Source: Caballeronia mineralivorans PML1(12)
GTDB taxonomy: Bacteria; Pseudomonadota; Gammaproteobacteria; Burkholderiales; Burkholderiaceae
Reading direction: 5' to 3'
Length of the DNA stretch: 32,136 bases
Assembly: GCF_001028175.1 (NCBI RefSeq)
Contig: NZ_AEJF01000130.1
Coordinates: 1-32,136 of the forward strand
Shown: positions 15,947-24,093 of the stretch, one piece after another
How positions within the stretch are numbered: position 1 is the first letter of the stretch
Layout of the letters: each line of letters starts with the position of its first letter
Position numbers and translations under genes: made by a program
Notes under the pieces: generated by a model
Told to the model about the DNA's origin: nothing
Database searches by the model: none
The model's input: the letters and a program-made list of their open reading frames with translations, nothing else

Positions 15947-18416
15947 CGTTCGCTCCTTTGGCCGCGCTTTTATCCCCGTTTTTATCCCCGCCGATCAACG
16001 CCAGCTTGGCGGTCAGCAGCCGCGGATCCAGCACCGGCGCCAACTGAACCAGCGAGCGCCGCTGCAAGTCGACTTCCGCGTTGATTTCGGCGAGCAGCTT
16101 GTCGGCTAGCGCACTGCGATCAGCCTTCAACTGATGAAGAAGCTGCGCCGCGCGTTGCACGTCGGCCTGCGCATCGGTGAGCAGCTTCGCCTGCTTCTTG
16201 AAGCCGTCGGACAAGCCGGTCTCGAGCCGCTGGTCGCCACCGATCGCCCCGTTGGTCCGATACTGCGCCCACGCCGTCTGCGCCCGGTTGAGCCACTCAT
16301 CCGCCCGCGCAAGCGCCTTCTGCCTCAGCGAACCGATATCCGGCTGGATCGCGGTCGCAAACCAGACGTCGGCGGCGGGATCGAGCGATTCGTAAAACGA
16401 CAGTACGCGATCGTCATAGCCCTGCGCGCCACGCGACTTTTGCAGATCCGCGAATTGGCTGGCCACCGCCTGCTTGTGCGCGAGCTCCGCGCCGACAGCG
16501 TCGGCCCACGGCCCGCTCGCCATGGATCGAAGGCCCGCCATGGCCGGCTCCGTCTTCCCGTTCCTCCATGCATCCGATACGGCCATGTAGCGCTGCACGA
16601 TATCCGGCGACGGCATGCTGTCCGCTTCGAGCCGACGCTGCTGCGCCTGAAACGGCGGAGTCGTAAAGCGCGCTTTCTGCATGGCATCGATCAGGGATCC
16701 CAGTGCGCGCGATTGAATTGCATGGTCGAGCGCGAGGTATTGCCGAAGATCGTCCTGCAATCGATCGAGGCCGGCCAGGCGCGGGTATTTGTCGGCGTAA
16801 TCGCTTATTTCACCACTTAGCGCCCCGGGATCGCCACCCGGCGCCAGCGCCTTCTCGATACTCGCCTTGAGGCGCTCAATAGCCGCCAGATAGACGGAGT
16901 CGTCGCTCTCGAGCTTGCGCAGATGGCTGAGCGCAACGGCGTACAGATCCCTGAACGCAGGCACCGTCGACGCAATCCGGTCCAGTCGCCGTTGATGACC
17001 GCTCGGGTCGCTCTCCCATTGCTTCAACAACTCGCTCATGCGGTTTTCGTCGGCGTAGATGCGAATGGGCGCGTCCACTCCCTCGCGGCTTGTCATGAAG
17101 GCCTCAAGCCGTCCAATCCAGTCGATCTCATCGACCAGAAAACGCGCGTCGGCGTTGGTTGCGCTGAGCGCCTTCATCTGCGAGACCACCGACCGCGCAG
17201 CGCCGGGATCGTGCCGCTTCAGATGGTCGAGCCAGTCCGGCAGATACGCCTTGAGAAGCGCTTCCGTGCCGAGGGCGGTCGCCCGTGGATCGTTCGGATG
17301 TTTGTCCAGGTAAGCGTTCGCGGCTGTAACTGCGGTGCGATAGTCGCCATGTTCGACCAAACCCTTCAGATTTCGCTCGGTGTTCCCGCTGAAGTAAACC
17401 GCGCTGCCGATCGCCACTATTGCTGCGATGAATGCAAGGCCATAGAAGAGCACCCGGCGCTTCATGGCTTGCCCGCCGCCGAACGCTATGCCGAGTTCGG
17501 AGACGAAGCGCATGAACCGGCTGCGAGATCGGTGCTGCGCCGGGACGCGTGTGTCGGGCAGGATCTCGCGGTTGATCTCATCATCGGGCGGCTGGCCCTG
17601 GTCGACACAGAAGATATCCAGGAACGAATGCGCGGTGGTGATGAAGGTGGTCTTGTCGAGATCCTCCGGCACGTCTTGAGCCGCCTGACCCATCGCAGTC
17701 GTAGTCGCCGTGGAGGTCGTGGTCGGACCGGCTTCCGCTTCGCGCCGCAAGCTCACGGTATACGCGAAGTGGTTGCCGCCGAACGCGAGCGACGCACCAT
17801 CTTCGAGCGGCACGGCGGTTTCACCCAAGCGGTTGCCGTCGACGAACGTGCCGTTCGTGCTGCCGAGATCCTCGACGAACGGCACGCCGGCCTTCACGAA
17901 AATATGCGCGTGCCGTCGTGACACATAGTTAACCTGATGGGGATAGCGTTCGCCGTATTGTGCGAACGTCTCGTCCGCCTTGCTGACCAAGAACGGAAAC
18001 TGCGTGAGTTCGACCGGATGCAGGCCGAGGTCGTCGCGCTCCGGCGTGAGCGTCATGTGGACGGCCCGCTCTGCGCGCGCTCGCGATCCAACGCGTGGCT
18101 CCATCCGAACCCGGAACGCAAGCTTTCCGCCAAAGCCAATGACGTCGCCGCTCTGAAGCCGTACGGGCTTCTCGCGCAGTGCGACACCATTCACCGTCGT
18201 GCCGTTCTTGCTGCCGAGGTCGGCCGCGTACGCCGCGCCGTTCTCGATAAAAATCCGCGCATGCCGCCGCGACAACTGCGCAACGGCTTCCGCTTCATAA
18301 CAGGCGAACGGCGCTTCGGAGCGCCCGATTGCGAACAGATTTTCTTCGATACGAATGGCCGACGCCGCGGGATGGGACGCGGGCTCGAGCAAGAGGTCGA
18401 AGGCTTTGTGCAGCAT
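15924..18416 (-). CDS. Transmembrane protein with two FHA domains
   Basis: About 830 residues. Two FHA (phosphothreonine-binding) domains occupy roughly residues 1-105 and 120-220, each with the signature Ser-Arg-Arg-His and a GSKNGT or GSTNGT turn. A linker holding DLDKTTFITT follows, then one membrane helix (about 319-342) and some 490 residues outside the cytoplasm with no domain I recognise, mostly helical. It probably reads threonine phosphorylation set by the kinase and phosphatase of this cluster and passes it to the exporter, as Fha1 does in type VI secretion. I favour the ATG at 18416 (GAGG 8 bases upstream); in-frame ATGs at 18455 and 18515 are possible. The 286 bp between it and the outer-membrane gene show no clear promoter. 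Confidence 0.88.
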   Translation of the reverse strand: MLHKAFDLLLEPASHPAASAIRIEENLFAIGRSEAPFACYEAEAVAQLSRRHARIFIENGAAYAADLGSKNGTTVNGVALREKPVRLQSGDVIGFGGKLAFRVRMEPRVGSRARAERAVHMTLTPERDDLGLHPVELTQFPFLVSKADETFAQYGERYPHQVNYVSRRHAHIFVKAGVPFVEDLGSTNGTFVDGNRLGETAVPLEDGASLAFGGNHFAYTVSLRREAEAGPTTTSTATTTAMGQAAQDVPEDLDKTTFITTAHSFLDIFCVDQGQPPDDEINREILPDTRVPAQHRSRSRFMRFVSELGIAFGGGQAMKRRVLFYGLAFIAAIVAIGSAVYFSGNTERNLKGLVEHGDYRTAVTAANAYLDKHPNDPRATALGTEALLKAYLPDWLDHLKRHDPGAARSVVSQMKALSATNADARFLVDEIDWIGRLEAFMTSREGVDAPIRIYADENRMSELLKQWESDPSGHQRRLDRIASTVPAFRDLYAVALSHLRKLESDDSVYLAAIERLKASIEKALAPGGDPGALSGEISDYADKYPRLAGLDRLQDDLRQYLALDHAIQSRALGSLIDAMQKARFTTPPFQAQQRRLEADSMPSPDIVQRYMAVSDAWRNGKTEPAMAGLRSMASGPWADAVGAELAHKQAVASQFADLQKSRGAQGYDDRVLSFYESLDPAADVWFATAIQPDIGSLRQKALARADEWLNRAQTAWAQYRTNGAIGGDQRLETGLSDGFKKQAKLLTDAQADVQRAAQLLHQLKADRSALADKLLAEINAEVDLQRRSLVQLAPVLDPRLLTAKLALIGGDKNGDKSAAKGANGEERRAP

Positions 18417-18702
18417 CGGCCCAGCCTCGGCAACGGAAGCTTCTCCAGGAGCCATGTGTCCACATCTCGAAGAACGTTCATCGCGTGTCAAGCGCCGGGC
18501 AACGAGCTCGTGCATTCATGCCGATGAACCGTGTTAGACAAAACCGCAGCGACTGCGGTGACGCAATGAAGTGTAAGTCACGCTGTGCGGTAGTCAATCT
18601 TCAGCAACACATCTGTCGCTTGAGAACTAACACTTTGCATTCCGAACATTGATTTTGGCCGATGCGCACTACTACCCTAAAAATTGCCGCTCAGGCGTTC
18701 GC

Positions 18703-20244
18703 TTAGTTCGTCGTTCCCATACTTGCACCGGGTTCGCCGTGCGCACTGTGCGCGGCGGTTGCGGCGCTGGCTTCATCCATGTTCCTGACGTCGACGGTCT
18801 GCCATCCGCCGCCCAGCGACTTGTACAGCGTGACGGTGTCCGAAAGCAGTTGCTGGTGGTTTTCAAGCAATGCCAGTTCTGCCGCCAGCAACGTACGTTC
18901 GGTCTCGAAGACCTCCAACTGCGACACCACGCCTTCCTTAAGTTGCGCTTCAATCTGCGCGGCCACCACTTTCAAGTGGTCCACTTCTTCCTGCAGTTCG
19001 ACGCGCTGCTTCGTATGCGCATCCAGGTTGACCAGCGCGTTCTCTACTTCCTCGAACGCTCCCATCACGGCGCGCCGATACTGTTGTTCCACCACGACCG
19101 TCTGCGCCTCGGTCGTCTTGACGTGCGCCCTGACGCTCGGGTCCAGCAGCGGAATATTGATGCTTGGCATGAAGCTGAACGTGAAGGACTTCAATAAATC
19201 GGTCAGGGCGAAACTCGCCGTGCCGCCACGCCCCGTGAGGCTGATGGTGGGCAATTGGGCGAGCTTCGCCTGTCCCACGACGTCATACGCCTCCAGCACG
19301 CGGTATTCGGCCGCCACCACATCGGGTCTGCGCGCCATCAGTTGCGCCGGCAATCCGGCCGGCACGACCGGAATCTGCACGCGCTTCTCGAGTTGCCCCG
19401 CCGGCACGGTGAACTCGCCCGCCGGCACGCCGATCAACGTGGCCAGCGCGTTGTTCGCCAGAGCGCGGGCACGATGCAATTCGAGCAGGTCTTTTGTCAT
19501 GCGATTGATTTCCGCACGCTGCGTCAGGACCTGCGTGCGCGGAACAAGGCCGTTCTTCGCCATGCCTTCATAGATGGTCAGGATCTGCTGGTTGGTGCGC
19601 AGCGTTTTTTCCTGCTGGTCGATCTGGTCATCGAACTGGAGAATCTGGAAGTAGGTGGTCGAGACATCGGAGACCAGCGTAAGGTAGCCCGCGCGCCAGT
19701 CCGCTTCCGACGCGCGATATTCGGCCTTCTGCGCCTGCACGCCCTTCTCGACCGCGCCCCAGATGTCGATATCCCAGTTCACCTGCGTCGCGACGTTGTA
19801 TTGCTTCGAGAAATTCTGCCGGGTGGATTTATCGAACTCCGCTCCTGCGCCCAGATCGGCGGTGGGAAGTGCTCCGGCGCGCGCTTCGTTGACTTGTCCG
19901 CCAACGACCGAGATGCGCGCCGCGAGAATCTTGATATCGAAGTTGCCCGCAATCGCCTTGCTGACGAGCGAGTCGAGATATGGGTCGTGGAATTGCTTCC
20001 ACCAGTCGAGCGTGATGGTGTCGGCCGGTGAGACGAGTGCCTTCGCCGTTTTCGACCACTCGGTCTTGGCGGGCGTATCGGGACGCTTGTAGACCGGCGC
20101 ATTGACATCGATACAGCCACTCAGAAGCATCGTGCAGGCCAGCACCGGAAGCACGAACCGTCCGAGCAGAGTGTTTGCAGCACCCGGCGCAGAAAACTTG
20201 GCGGTGTGGGCCGGCAGCCCACCCGATAGCGACATGACTTTCAT
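18703..20244 (-). CDS. TolC/NodT-like outer-membrane efflux lipoprotein
   Basis: 513 residues. An N-terminal lipoprotein signal has the lipobox LLSGC with Cys44 as the acylation site. Two outer-membrane efflux repeats follow (QVNWDIDIWGAVEKGVQAQ and the second copy with PTISLTGRGG and ANNALATLIGVPAGEF), with long helices that form the periplasmic tunnel. It supplies the outer-membrane channel for the exporter and HlyD protein encoded downstream. NodT-type channels are usual in RND pumps and less so in type I systems. The gene starts 91 bp after peptide gene 20596 ends, so the sigma-54 promoter at 20670 may drive both. A short GAG-rich ribosome site lies close before the ATG. Confidence 0.93.
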   Translation of the reverse strand: MKVMSLSGGLPAHTAKFSAPGAANTLLGRFVLPVLACTMLLSGCIDVNAPVYKRPDTPAKTEWSKTAKALVSPADTITLDWWKQFHDPYLDSLVSKAIAGNFDIKILAARISVVGGQVNEARAGALPTADLGAGAEFDKSTRQNFSKQYNVATQVNWDIDIWGAVEKGVQAQKAEYRASEADWRAGYLTLVSDVSTTYFQILQFDDQIDQQEKTLRTNQQILTIYEGMAKNGLVPRTQVLTQRAEINRMTKDLLELHRARALANNALATLIGVPAGEFTVPAGQLEKRVQIPVVPAGLPAQLMARRPDVVAAEYRVLEAYDVVGQAKLAQLPTISLTGRGGTASFALTDLLKSFTFSFMPSINIPLLDPSVRAHVKTTEAQTVVVEQQYRRAVMGAFEEVENALVNLDAHTKQRVELQEEVDHLKVVAAQIEAQLKEGVVSQLEVFETERTLLAAELALLENHQQLLSDTVTLYKSLGGGWQTVDVRNMDEASAATAAHSAHGEPGASMGTTN

Positions 20245-20335
20245 GATCTCATTCCGGGGTAGGTGTAATCCGACTGGAGTTCAGGCCAGGTGCGGCAGCA
20301 AAGGGCGGATGACCTTCGCTGCCTGCGCCTCAAGA

Positions 20336-20596
20336 TCAAAAGTTGATCGTGTTGGTGGCGGTCTGCTTCGGCTTCACGTTCGAGTCAATATGGTCGGCGA
20401 ACGCGACGTTGTTGCCGTTGTTGCTCAGCGTGTTTTGCGACTGGCTGATCAGTTGCGTGGCGTTGAACGAGAAGTCGGCCGACGTGCTGCTGTAGCCGGG
20501 CCAGTAGCTGGGCAGGTTGCCGCCACGCACGGCGGACATGGCGCGGCTGTCGAGTTCTTCGGTGATGGACAGGTCTTTGATGGTCAGTGATTTCAT
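20336..20596 (-). CDS. Double-glycine leader peptide, Asn-rich core (peptide 2)
   Basis: 86 residues. A 26-residue leader with the family pattern ends in RGG. The 60-residue core starts NLPSYWPG, contains 10 Asn and no Cys, and holds ATQLISQSQNTLSNNGNNVA. From residue 43 to the end it is identical to peptide 3 at 26489. The differences are residues 25 and 27 plus six of the eight positions 35-42. AGGAG lies before the ATG. The gene is the first of the leftward export operon, behind a sigma-54 promoter. Probable substrate of the C39 exporter. The Asn/Gln/Ser-rich core with an alternating pattern would suit beta-rich assembly, but its function is not known. Confidence 0.88.
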   Translation of the reverse strand: MKSLTIKDLSITEELDSRAMSAVRGGNLPSYWPGYSSTSADFSFNATQLISQSQNTLSNNGNNVAFADHIDSNVKPKQTATNTINF

Positions 20597-20678
20597 GGCA
20601 GTTCTCCTAAGGGTTAAGCCAGGTGGCTTTAAAGGTTGGTGAGCATCTTGTCTGCTCGCTGGACACTAATGCATGGCC
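20339..20678 (-). repeat. Inverted duplication, left copy (about 340 bp)
   Basis: The reverse complement of this stretch matches 26407-26746 nearly base for base. It covers the region from the sigma-54 -12 box through the 5' untranslated region, the ribosome site and the whole peptide gene, except for a short variable patch. The match breaks off just before the stop codon and inside the -24 element. Confidence 0.9.
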
Positions 20679-20685
20679 CATGCCA
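20670..20685 (-). promoter_or_regulatory. Sigma-54 promoter of peptide gene 20596 and export operon
   Basis: Read on the minus strand: TGGCATGGGCCATGCA, with GG and GC at exact -24/-12 spacing and good agreement with TGGCACG-N4-TTGCA. It lies about 74 bp before the peptide ATG. The only candidate promoter seen ahead of the long leftward operon, so it may also drive the channel and exporter genes. Confidence 0.75.
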
Positions 20686-20809
20686 GGCGCGATAGGTAGA
20701 TGCGCCAAAGACGCCCGGAGCGTTTCTGGTAAAGGGTTTTCGGGGTGAAGGCGTAGTCGCGGAGCGTGACTGCCCAAGTGTTACGCAGCACTCGCGTGAT
20801 GGGCTGCAA

Positions 20810-20835
20810 CCAACGCTTATCGAAGGAACTGTTGG
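20810..20835. promoter_or_regulatory. Candidate activator site (UAS) of the leftward promoter
   Basis: CCAAC (20810-20814) faces GTTGG (20831-20835), a 26-bp element with the right half reading CTGTTGG. It is centred about 139 bp upstream of the sigma-54 promoter at 20670. The same element, with the same span and nearly the same distance, occurs before peptide gene 26489, although the surrounding DNA is not duplicated there. Confidence 0.55.
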
Positions 20836-20865
20836 TTCACGCGCTACACTGGCTTCGCGTGAACC
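20834..20865 (-). terminator. Strong hairpin after the DUF4399 genes
   Basis: GGTTCACGCG (20834-20843) pairs perfectly with CGCGTGAACC (20856-20865), a 10-bp stem with a 12-nt loop, starting 7 bp beyond the stop of the DUF4399 gene. No T-tract follows, so intrinsic termination is uncertain; it may instead be a regulatory site, since it touches the inverted repeat at 20810-20835. Confidence 0.45.
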
Positions 20866-20872
20866 CGTGCAC

Positions 20873-21301
20873 TCATTTGACGTAGATCGTGATCTTCTTC
20901 GAATAGACCGGCGGGTTGTGGGGGACGTGCCCGTAGTCACCCATCAGCAATTGCAGCGTGTGCTTGCCGGGCGGTAACTCGAGCATGGTCTCCGTTTCGC
21001 CCGCGCCGAAATGAAGATGCTGCCGGTCAGAGGGAATCTCCTCATCGAACGACGAGGGCAGATCGGTATCGATCAACAGATGATGGTGGCCGGTATTCGG
21101 ATACTTCACACCGCGCGGCGCAACGCCCATGTAACGCAGCCCGAACCACACGCGAAATGGCTTGCCGGCTGAAAGCGTCTGGCCGTTGTTCGGGTAACCG
21201 ATATACGCGTAAGCGTTAGCCGGCGCCGGGGTGGGGCCTGCCAGCGCGGCACCGGATATCAGCGAAACCGCGATCGCCGCGGCGGCGCAAAAATTCTTCA
21301 T
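20873..21301 (-). CDS. DUF4399 periplasmic protein A
   Basis: 142 residues. A signal peptide (KNFCAAAAIAVSLISGAALA) is followed by a DUF4399 domain with the conserved HHHLLIDTDLP and DEEIPSDRQHLHFGAGETET segments, rich in His, and the C-terminal GKHTLQLLMGDYGHVPH. The His clusters look suited to metal binding, but no activity is established for the family. The ATG at 21301 is chosen because GGAGGG lies 8 bases upstream and the signal peptide begins there; an upstream in-frame start gives a non-natural N terminus. It follows its paralogue at 21360-21791 on the same strand. A role in the peptide system is suggested only by position. Confidence 0.85.
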   Translation of the reverse strand: MKNFCAAAAIAVSLISGAALAGPTPAPANAYAYIGYPNNGQTLSAGKPFRVWFGLRYMGVAPRGVKYPNTGHHHLLIDTDLPSSFDEEIPSDRQHLHFGAGETETMLELPPGKHTLQLLMGDYGHVPHNPPVYSKKITIYVK

Positions 21302-21359
21302 GACCCACGCCCTCCCCATAGTCTGCAGCCCGCCTGAAATCCACCCTGCGACGCACGCG

Positions 21360-21791
21360 TCATCGCACGGTGATCGTGATCTTCTTCGAATAGATCGGGG
21401 GATCATGCGGCACGTGGTTGTAGTCCCCCATGATCAACTGCAGTGTGTGTTTGCCCGGCGGCAACTCGATTCGCGCATCGGTTTCGCCTGCGCCGAAATG
21501 CAGGTGCTGCCGGTCTGACGGAATTTCCTGATCGAACGGAGGCAGCTCCGTATCGATCAGCAAGTGATGGTGCCCTACGTTGGGGATGTTGACGCCCTTC
21601 GGGCAGACGCCCATATTGCGCAGGCCCATGCGGACCCAGAGTTTGCCGCCCGTGATCACCGCGCCGTCGGGCGGCCAGATGATGAACGCCTCCGCACCGG
21701 GCGGCGACGGCGTGCGCGCCGCTGAGAACGACCGCGACGGCGTGAGTACCGTCATGCAAGCGAATACGCCGAGGACGGTTCTTCTTAGCAT
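21360..21791 (-). CDS. DUF4399 periplasmic protein B
   Basis: 143 residues and clearly paralogous to the next gene: the same HHHLLIDTELP, IPSDRQHLHFGAGETDA and PPGKHTLQLIMGDYNHVPHDPP segments. It has an N-terminal export signal of about 24 residues (LGVFACMTVLTPSRSFSA). GGGAG lies 9 bases before the ATG. The two genes are 58 bp apart and should be co-transcribed from upstream of 21791. They lie inside the segment bracketed by the inverted duplication. Tandem duplication followed by divergence is the simplest origin; the ligand is unknown. Confidence 0.85.
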   Translation of the reverse strand: MLRRTVLGVFACMTVLTPSRSFSAARTPSPPGAEAFIIWPPDGAVITGGKLWVRMGLRNMGVCPKGVNIPNVGHHHLLIDTELPPFDQEIPSDRQHLHFGAGETDARIELPPGKHTLQLIMGDYNHVPHDPPIYSKKITITVR

Positions 21792-22181
21792 TTTCGTATT
21801 CTCCCGGATCTTGTGCGCGTTTTTCTCCTTGTTAGCTTAGGACGGAATCCGTCAAAAAGACATGCTCGAAGAGAGCGCGGTTAAGCCGTGGTTCACGTAC
21901 CGTATTGTCTGAATAATTAGGTATCCGTTTTTTATCGAAGAGGCTGGTCCGTCATAAAAGGCCAATCCCCGGGCTAATGACGACACGTTGCATCGTTACG
22001 CCGCCTCGACCACGCTCATATGAAGTAGTCGCGTGCTATGGTTGGTTGTGATGCTCGCCCATCGGACTATCGAATTCTGCGTGAGCGCTCGCTGCGCTCG
22101 TGCGGATCACGCAGCTCTGGCGCGGTTCCTTGAGCGCGCCGTCGAATACCGGCGTCAGTCCGGAAAGATGGGGGGGTGAAC
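21792..22181. other. Divergent intergenic region
   Basis: 390 bp between the DUF4399 pair (leftward) and the caspase-like gene (rightward). It should carry both promoters. No sigma-54 element with exact GG-N10-GC spacing and good box matches was found; the middle part (about 21840-21960) is AT-rich and may hold ordinary sigma-70 promoters. A G-rich run at 22170-22176 serves as ribosome site for the rightward gene. Confidence 0.5.
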
Positions 22182-24074
22182 ATGTTGCGAAAACTCATGT
22201 GGCCGAAACTCATGTGGCCAAAACTTTGGCTCGCGGTCCTGCTCGGTGTGGTCGCATTCGGCAGCGGCGCCGCCGAGAAAAATGACGAGGTACATCCGCG
22301 TCGCCTTGCGCTGGTCATCGGCAATGCGAGTTACGGCGATCATCCGCTCGCCAACGCCGCGCGCGATGCGGCGGCGACCAGCGCAGCGCTAAACCGTCTC
22401 GGCTTCGAGGTCATGACGTACTCGAACGTGAACAACGGCCAAATGAACGAAGCAATTCACGAATTCAACAAGCGCCTGGCTAAGGGGGGCGTGGGCTTGT
22501 TGTATTTCGCCGGCCATGGTTTGCAGGTCGGCAAGTCCACGCTGCTGCTGCCCGTCGATGCGGAAGGATCGCCTACGGCCACGCTCACGCAGGGCATCGA
22601 CTTGAGCGGCATCCTTGCAGACATGTCGGCGCCGCGCCGCGACCAGCTCAATCTGATCGTGCTCGATACCTGCCTGAACAACCCGTACGACGCCGGTAAC
22701 GTCAACATCGCACGGCCGCCGGACCGGACGATCGTCGCTTATGCAACTGCGCCGGGAGCATTCGCGGCCGACGGCGCGCAGCATGGCATGTACACCGCCG
22801 GGCTGTTGAGCGCGATTGACCAACCCGGGCGGAATATCGAAGACATGCTGCATGATGTCGCTCGATCCGTGGGTCTGGCGACAGGGGGCCAGCAAGTGCC
22901 ATGGGTGGCGGTGGGAGCGGCCGTGGCGGCAAACGGCTTCCAGTTCGCGCCGTCCGCCCGGCAAGCGCGTCACGGCGCCGCCCAGGCGGCCGGGACCGAA
23001 ACCGTCGTGGCGCTTCAAAGCCGGGGGATTCTTCCTAAGGATAGCAACGAGCAATACGAACTCACCTTCTGGGAATCGATCAAGGACAGCACCTACCCGA
23101 GCGATTACGAAGCGTATTTGAAGGCCTATCCTAACGGCCGCTTTGCCACGCTCGCGCATGCCCGCATCGACCGGCTTCGCGCCGCCGCGCCAAAGGCCCC
23201 GTCCCAAGCGCAGGCCGACCATGCGCATGCAGCGCCACCTCCGGCGTCCACCCCGCCAGCTCCATCTGCCCCGCCGTCAGCGGAAAAATCCGTGGCCGCT
23301 TCCGCGCCGCCACCCGCACCCGCCCCTAAGCCCGCCATCAAGACAAGCGCTTCCTCCTTCGGCGAGATCAAGGATTGCGCCGGCTGTCCGGCGCTGATCG
23401 CACTGCCGGGCGGTACCTTCCCGATGGGCAGCAATTCCGACGATCCCGCAGAACGTCCCGTGCATCGGGTCACCATCAGCCAGCCGTTCGCCATCGGTAA
23501 ATACGAGGTGACCGTCGAACAGTGGAACGCGTGCGCGGATGCGTCGGCCTGCCCGCGTATCGATACCGAGGCCAACGCCTCGAAGTCCGAACCCGTGCGC
23601 AACCTGAGCTGGGACGACGCACAGGTTTACGTCAAGTGGCTCACCAAGACAACGGGCAAGGGGTATCGCCTGCCGACCGAAGCCGAGTGGGAATATGCCG
23701 CGCGCGGCGGCACGACCACGACCTACTGGTGGGGCAACGAGATGCGCAAGGGTTACGCCGACTGCAAGGACTGCGGCGAGCCGTGGCGCAAGGATGGCCC
23801 GGTGAATGTGGGCTCGTTCATGCCCAACCCCTTCGGGCTCTTCGACATGAACGGCAGCGTCTGGGAATGGGTCGGCGACTGCTGGCACAGCTCATACAAG
23901 GGCGCACCGCCGGATGGCCGCGTGTGGGACGAAGCGGGCTGCCCGATGCGGGTGATCCGCGGTGGCTCATGGCCTGACGGTGCAGCCTACATGCAGTCGT
24001 CCACGCGCTTCAAATACAGCCCCAGTGTGCGGCAATCGCAAAACGGCATGCGCGTGGCACGCGACATGAAATAA
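22182..24074 (+). CDS. Caspase-like peptidase fused to SUMF1/FGE-type domain
   Basis: About 630 residues. An export signal (about 1-32) precedes a C14 caspase-like domain (about 40-255) with the catalytic His in YFAGHG (about residue 112) and Cys in VLDTCLNNP (about 164). A tetratricopeptide-like linker (TFWESIKDSTYPSDYEAYL) and a Pro/Ala-rich stretch (about 340-390) lead to a formylglycine-enzyme-like domain (about 405-630: GGTFPMGSNS, YRLPTEAEWEYAARGG, FGLFDMNGSVWEWVGD, VIRGGSW). Such SUMF1-type domains often do not make formylglycine and bind ligands instead. The protein should act in the periplasm. I chose the ATG at 22182; a GTG at 22176 would add two residues. A tandem 15-bp repeat lengthens the signal peptide. 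Whether it processes the exported peptides is unknown. Confidence 0.92.
   Translation: MLRKLMWPKLMWPKLWLAVLLGVVAFGSGAAEKNDEVHPRRLALVIGNASYGDHPLANAARDAAATSAALNRLGFEVMTYSNVNNGQMNEAIHEFNKRLAKGGVGLLYFAGHGLQVGKSTLLLPVDAEGSPTATLTQGIDLSGILADMSAPRRDQLNLIVLDTCLNNPYDAGNVNIARPPDRTIVAYATAPGAFAADGAQHGMYTAGLLSAIDQPGRNIEDMLHDVARSVGLATGGQQVPWVAVGAAVAANGFQFAPSARQARHGAAQAAGTETVVALQSRGILPKDSNEQYELTFWESIKDSTYPSDYEAYLKAYPNGRFATLAHARIDRLRAAAPKAPSQAQADHAHAAPPPASTPPAPSAPPSAEKSVAASAPPPAPAPKPAIKTSASSFGEIKDCAGCPALIALPGGTFPMGSNSDDPAERPVHRVTISQPFAIGKYEVTVEQWNACADASACPRIDTEANASKSEPVRNLSWDDAQVYVKWLTKTTGKGYRLPTEAEWEYAARGGTTTTYWWGNEMRKGYADCKDCGEPWRKDGPVNVGSFMPNPFGLFDMNGSVWEWVGDCWHSSYKGAPPDGRVWDEAGCPMRVIRGGSWPDGAAYMQSSTRFKYSPSVRQSQNGMRVARDMK
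22191..22220 (+). repeat. Tandem 15-bp repeat inside the signal peptide
   Basis: AAACTCATGTGGCCG (22191-22205) is followed by the same unit with a single changed base (22206-22220). In protein it gives the repeat KLMWP-KLMWP at residues 4-13, in front of the hydrophobic core of the signal peptide. It is in frame and looks like strand-slippage expansion. Confidence 0.85.
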
Positions 24075-24093
24075 CGCGGGCTTGCCGCTCGCT

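Noticed and set aside
13739..16084. Plus-strand open frame of 781 codons
   Set aside because: It lies opposite the isomerase and HlyD genes and has the Arg/His-rich composition of an antisense frame in high-GC DNA.
20629..20940. Minus-strand frame of 103 codons before peptide gene 20596
   Set aside because: Low-complexity Arg/Ser/Thr sequence overlapping the promoter and UAS region.
22124..22138. GG-N10-GC match before the caspase-like gene
   Set aside because: The boxes around GG and GC do not resemble TGGCAC or TTGCA.
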